7,438 nucleotides of DNA. Source: CAYUNW01 sp964446235. GTDB lineage: Bacteria; Patescibacteriota; Microgenomatia; 2-02-FULL-39-11. Within the stretch, counting starts at the first letter, position 1. Every line of letters starts with the position of its first letter. This document shows, in pieces, positions 4,279-7,438 of the stretch. The stretch covers positions 1 to 7,438 of the forward strand of contig CAYUNW010000022.1 of NCBI GenBank assembly GCA_964446235.1, given 5' to 3'. The translations under genes were made by a program, and so were the position numbers. The notes below the pieces were generated by a model, which was given only the letters and a program-made list of their open reading frames with translations, searched no databases and was not told the DNA's origin.

Positions 4279-5430
4279 TTATTTATCTTTCCATTCGCCT
4301 TCGATTTTTGGAAGCACTTTCCCCCAGGCCTTCATGAAGCGGATTTGTTTTTCAACCCGCTGTGTCATGGTATTTTGTGATGGTTTTGCAGCGGTGATAG
4401 CGTTATTTAAAAACTCCTCAGCTTCTTTGGGTTCTGTAGGCCAATATCTTTTGGCCGCATCTATACTTCCGACGGTAGCTACATATTCCAAATCTTCTTG
4501 CAGGAAATATCTATAAAAAACATTAATTTTGTTTACGTCAATCCCGAATAATCTGCATTTTTCGCGTAAATACTTAAATCTGATGATGTCCTGCCTCATC
4601 CTTGTCCAGTAAAAACCAGTTCTTTTGGGTGGTAGATGCGGGACAAACATATCTTTGTCGTAAAAATAAGTAAAGCCCAAAAATTCCGCATTCATTGCGT
4701 AATCATCGTCTTCTCCTCTTGGAATGTTTATATCATACGGGACTTTGAGAAACATTTTCCTATTCTCGATCATGTTTCCACCAAGAGCCGTTTCCAGTCT
4801 AACCAGTCTTCCTCCGGGAGCATTCAGCTGGTCTTTGATTGACTGGTTGAACAGCCTATCTTTTGGCCATTGCTTGAATTCCGCAATCTGTCCGTCGTAA
4901 TATTTTTTCCCCTGGGCATTTGTGTAGCATCCGCCTTTCCCTAAAACCTCTTTTCCCTTATAGGTAGTCAGAAGGTCTCGTTCGGCAATATCCTCAACAT
5001 ACCTTTTTTTGGTGATAAGTTCGTCATCGTCAATAGTGAGGATATTATCAAAACCTTTGAATGCCGCATATAGAAGCATCCAGTTTCTGTATTGGCCGTA
5101 ATTGGCATAGCCAAAGGAATCATCAAATTCTTCAGGAAAGCCTGCTTTTTTCAAGACTTTGAGCATTTCTTTACCTTCTTTTCCGGTGAACATATGAAGG
5201 TCAAGCTTGTCCATATATGGCTTTATAAGGTTTTTGACATGCTTTTCTATACTTGGATGGGTGGAGTTGGGAAAGATGACGACATGGGATTTAACATCGG
5301 ATTTAATGAAGCTTTCAAGCATCCGGCCAACTGTGCCTTTTACAGTAATCGGATCCGGATGATCAAAAATTGTCCAATTACCGTCTTTGCCGGTAGTCCA
5401 TTGGGAATATGAAGCGATACAGGTTTTCAT
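4279..5430 (-). CDS. GT-A-type glycosyltransferase-like protein
   Basis: This 383-residue protein has no signal peptide or membrane segments. The N-terminal part (about 1-80) alternates predicted strands and helices and includes VVIFPNSTHPSIEKHV, consistent with a nucleotide-sugar-binding Rossmann-like half. ILTIDDDELIT (130-140) is a typical strand ending in the metal-binding D-x-D of GT-A enzymes. GGNMIENRKMFLKVPYD (217-233) is followed by PRGEDDDYAMNAEFLGF (237-253). That resembles the acceptor-side G-E-D-x-D/E block of GT2-like enzymes, with a later His265 as a possible third metal ligand. The C-terminal third (about 270-383) is helical and basic. The start is supported by AAAAGGAG on the minus strand, about 10 nt before the ATG. 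It lies 39 nt downstream of the large unknown gene, forming an operon. A cell-surface or secondary-metabolite sugar transfer is plausible, but donor and acceptor are unknown. Confidence 0.65.
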   Translation of the reverse strand: MKTCIASYSQWTTGKDGNWTIFDHPDPITVKGTVGRMLESFIKSDVKSHVVIFPNSTHPSIEKHVKNLIKPYMDKLDLHMFTGKEGKEMLKVLKKAGFPEEFDDSFGYANYGQYRNWMLLYAAFKGFDNILTIDDDELITKKRYVEDIAERDLLTTYKGKEVLGKGGCYTNAQGKKYYDGQIAEFKQWPKDRLFNQSIKDQLNAPGGRLVRLETALGGNMIENRKMFLKVPYDINIPRGEDDDYAMNAEFLGFTYFYDKDMFVPHLPPKRTGFYWTRMRQDIIRFKYLREKCRLFGIDVNKINVFYRYFLQEDLEYVATVGSIDAAKRYWPTEPKEAEEFLNNAITAAKPSQNTMTQRVEKQIRFMKAWGKVLPKIEGEWKDK

Positions 5431-5469
5431 AATTAAAATACTCCTTTTATAATAATTTATTAATATAAT

Positions 5470-7239
5470 TTATTTACGACTACTCATTTTAAATACGGTT
5501 GAACTTCTTCTGCCACCATTTGGATAATTTTTATTTCTTTCTTTTGGGGGTCTGTATTCCAACACCGGATATTCGCCATCTTTTATAAGCTGGCCCACCG
5601 TCTCAACGATGGTTGGATAGGCTCTTAATACTTGATCGGTAAATCTCAGTTGTCTTCGTGTTTCTTCATTAATTCTTTCGTAAAACTCATCGAAATCTCT
5701 TCCGGAAATTCTTCGCCTGATAGATTCATATATTTCATCGTATTTATGGATTAAATCCAGCATATCTGTTCTTTTTTTAGGATCATTTATTCCTTTCAAT
5801 CTTTTGTGTGCCTCAACAATGGTTTCAGAACAAATTAGTTGTAAATTTCTCATTTCCAGCCAGACTCTTTGAGCGTTTATCTTTGGCACAACCCATCCTT
5901 CTATTCCGTCAAGGTTTAAAGATGGCCGCCCAAACTTGTCAAACTCCATTCTTCCCAACGCTGCTTCAGACACTTCGTGTCCCACAAGCGATGAAGCTGC
6001 AGGTTCAGCAGGATCAGTTGGGCGATAGCCTGTGGTTGCTCTATGATGTTCGGTTTCTGCTGCAATTCCCGTAAAATAAGCATATCTTCTTCCAAGTTTT
6101 TTCCATAATGCCACTAAATACATCGGTAACCATTCATTATCCGAACGATATTGCCAATCCACTATACCCATTTTTTTAGAAATTTTTGGATCAGAAGGAA
6201 ACCAGCGCACGATATTGGTAGTGTCAGACGCAAATCTCCAGGACATATTAGCTGAATCTACGTTAGTGACGCTACCAGCAGTTCCTGCTTTGAAAAACGC
6301 AAATGGTTTTTGGGGTCCTGCAATATAGGAAAAGATTCTTGCTTCTGGGGGCATTAATTCGTTCATCAATAATTGTTCTATATATCTGACAGTACGTGGA
6401 TCAGGTAATCTGGTTTTTGTATTGGTTACTGATTGAATTACAACATCACTAGCTTCAGGTATGGGTATAAGCTTGCCTGGTACATGAGTTACATGAAATG
6501 CTTCTGGTCTTTTTCTGAGGTCTTCCATAACCCTATGCATTTCATCAGTCCATCCCTTAGAGACAGTCATATCAGGGTATTTTGTTTGTAATTCCTCTAT
6601 AGTATGACCTAGTGGATCAAAAAATCCTGCCAGACTATTATCCTGATAAATAAAATCATCTGGTTCTAGAGGTTTTCCTACCCAAAAAACAAAACTATTG
6701 GGTTCATTTGGTTTTAAACCAGCCTCAATTAATTTTTCAGGTTTTACAACCTTCATTTTATTTGGGGGAATAACATCATCATCAAGGCTAAGTGATTTAA
6801 TTTCACCACCGCTTACTGAGACAACGCCTGATTGTACAGCATCCAATCTCAATCTATTTCCGTCATATTCTGGGGAAAAAAGTACTTTTTTCACGACTTC
6901 TTTTGGTAGACCTGTTTTTGCAACCACTTTATCAACCACTACTGCTTGTAATTCTGGTGTCAAAAAAAATATCGATTCAGGTAATTGATCTTCAAGACTT
7001 GCTAAGACTGGCTCACGAGGTACTTTTTGTACTGTATCTGATCCGTCAGATATCATCATTACTCTGTCAGTACCAATACCGTCCTGATCCAGTATTGCTT
7101 GAGTGGCTACAAGCATGTTTGGTAGTGATCCCGGAGATTTAGGCTCACCCCATCTTCCTCTTGAAGCACTCGTGATTGCTTTATCAGGAAAATTTTCAGG
7201 TGTAGGAAGGTTGATTTGTCTTAATATTTCTCCTGCCAT
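5470..7239 (-). CDS. large hypothetical protein, about 589 residues
   Basis: The family is not recognised. The ATG at 7239 is preferred as start. A TTG at 7254 would add five residues but begins almost at the T-run of the leader terminator. No Shine-Dalgarno is evident before either. The protein is soluble-looking, with no signal peptide or membrane segment. Numbered from the TTG, the N-terminal third contains a Lys/Val-rich α/β stretch (100-125) and a short DDDVIPPNKMKVVKPEKL region (158-175). The centre is rich in aromatic residues (about 305-400, with SYIAGPQKPFAFFKAG and NEWLPMYLVALWKKLGRRYAYF). Conserved-looking histidines occur at TEHHR (401-405) and GHEVSEAALGR (425-435), without an H-E-x-x-H motif. 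Residues 460-560 are long charged helices, possibly coiled coil, and the last 25 residues are basic. It is the first gene of an operon with a glycosyltransferase-like protein. Confidence 0.75.
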   Translation of the reverse strand: MAGEILRQINLPTPENFPDKAITSASRGRWGEPKSPGSLPNMLVATQAILDQDGIGTDRVMMISDGSDTVQKVPREPVLASLEDQLPESIFFLTPELQAVVVDKVVAKTGLPKEVVKKVLFSPEYDGNRLRLDAVQSGVVSVSGGEIKSLSLDDDVIPPNKMKVVKPEKLIEAGLKPNEPNSFVFWVGKPLEPDDFIYQDNSLAGFFDPLGHTIEELQTKYPDMTVSKGWTDEMHRVMEDLRKRPEAFHVTHVPGKLIPIPEASDVVIQSVTNTKTRLPDPRTVRYIEQLLMNELMPPEARIFSYIAGPQKPFAFFKAGTAGSVTNVDSANMSWRFASDTTNIVRWFPSDPKISKKMGIVDWQYRSDNEWLPMYLVALWKKLGRRYAYFTGIAAETEHHRATTGYRPTDPAEPAASSLVGHEVSEAALGRMEFDKFGRPSLNLDGIEGWVVPKINAQRVWLEMRNLQLICSETIVEAHKRLKGINDPKKRTDMLDLIHKYDEIYESIRRRISGRDFDEFYERINEETRRQLRFTDQVLRAYPTIVETVGQLIKDGEYPVLEYRPPKERNKNYPNGGRRSSTVFKMSSRK

Positions 7240-7261
7240 ATGTATTTTATCCAAAAAAAAT

Positions 7262-7282
7262 CGTTAGATTGTCTATCTAACG
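7262..7282 (-). terminator. intrinsic terminator in the leader, just before the 589-residue gene
   Basis: CGTTAGAT (7262-7269) and ATCTAACG (7275-7282) form a perfect 8-bp stem with a 5-nt loop. On the minus strand it is followed by A and then eight T (7253-7260), the classic intrinsic terminator layout. The T-run ends about 13 nt before the ATG at 7239. Because a good promoter lies upstream at 7350-7378, this looks like a leader attenuator. The alternative is that it ends a transcript from a gene beyond the window edge. Confidence 0.7.
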
Positions 7283-7296
7283 CCAATATACATACT

Positions 7297-7320
7297 TTAT
7301 TTAGCTATTTTTATAAACAT
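7297..7320 (-). other. possible 7-codon leader peptide (very tentative)
   Basis: Between the predicted promoter and the terminator, an ATG at 7320 opens a frame encoding MFIKIAK and stopping at TAA. No Shine-Dalgarno is seen. The residues show no run of a single amino acid that would mark classical amino-acid attenuation. It is listed only because of its place in the attenuated leader; chance is the simplest explanation. Confidence 0.12.
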
Positions 7321-7334
7321 TAATTAAATTAAGT

Positions 7335-7390
7335 TTATACGGTTTTCATAATTTATCATACAGACTACTTTATGTCAAACCGGTGTATAA
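7335..7390. repeat. interrupted inverted repeat spanning the operon promoter
   Basis: Three nested arm pairs are present: TTATAC (7335-7340) with GTATAA (7385-7390), GGTTT (7341-7345) with AAACC (7377-7381), and CATAA (7347-7351) with TTATG (7370-7374). Small asymmetries of 1-3 nt separate them, and the centre is an 18-nt spacer. It encloses both promoter hexamers. It could be a repressor operator, or a hairpin in read-through RNA. Confidence 0.45.
7350..7378 (-). promoter_or_regulatory. sigma-70-type promoter of the minus-strand operon
   Basis: Read on the minus strand, a perfect TTGACA (-35, 7373-7378) is followed after exactly 17 nt by TAAATT (-10, 7350-7355), which matches TATAAT at four of six positions. 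Transcription would begin near 7343. That gives a leader of about 105 nt that includes the terminator at 7253-7282 before the ATG at 7239. Confidence 0.55.
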
Positions 7391-7438
7391 GCTACGGACA
7401 TATTCGACATTCCCTCATGTGAAATTATGTAATCTATA

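Noticed and set aside
1..7438. CRISPR array, diversity-generating retroelement or toxin-antitoxin pair
   Set aside because: No regularly spaced repeats, no reverse transcriptase or template/variable repeat pair, and no small gene pair with toxin or antitoxin features were seen.
7377..7438. End of a further minus-strand gene at the right edge (open frame to a TGA near 7377)
   Set aside because: Only about 20 codons are visible, with no recognisable motif, and the stop falls in the promoter. It could be real, but nothing supports it.

Overview
The window looks like a piece of a low-GC bacterial chromosome with very compact gene packing. The gene set, overlapping genes and weak Shine-Dalgarno signals fit a Patescibacteria/CPR genome, possibly a Microgenomates-type lineage. 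That placement is inferred from style and protein flavour, not from a marker gene. The standard bacterial code is adequate: stops are TAA, TAG and one TGA.

Left block (1-3098, plus strand, AT-rich). A tightly packed probable operon holds the C-terminal end of a Jag/SpoIIIJ-associated R3H protein, an O-antigen ligase/polymerase-type membrane protein, a small membrane protein, NadD and NadE. NadD and NadE catalyse the last two steps of NAD+ synthesis (NaMN to NaAD to NAD+). The small membrane ORF ends in an ATGA overlap with nadD, which suggests coupled translation.

Middle block (3099-4023). This is mostly non-coding and markedly richer in GC from about 3500. It holds one small cysteine-rich zinc-ribbon-like ORF (3510-3743) with the best ribosome binding site on the plus strand. 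Stable hairpins lie on both sides of it: 3253-3287 and 3336-3393 upstream, and a crowded set at 3754-3972 downstream. The downstream set ends in a long-range closed, branched element followed by seven T. Wobble pairs in four stems (3253-3287, 3336-3393, 3886-3942 and 3897-3928) fold well only as plus-strand RNA. This is the strongest candidate for an undescribed structured RNA in the window.

Right block (4024-7438, minus strand, moderate GC). A probable three-gene operon runs right to left: an unrecognised protein of about 590 residues, a GT-A-type glycosyltransferase-like protein, and an unrecognised 76-residue protein. A good sigma-70-type promoter (7350-7378) sits inside an interrupted palindrome. 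The leader of about 105 nt contains a textbook intrinsic terminator 15 nt before the first gene's ATG, so attenuation or terminator read-through is plausible. The zinc-ribbon gene and this operon converge on the structured region around 3750-4010.
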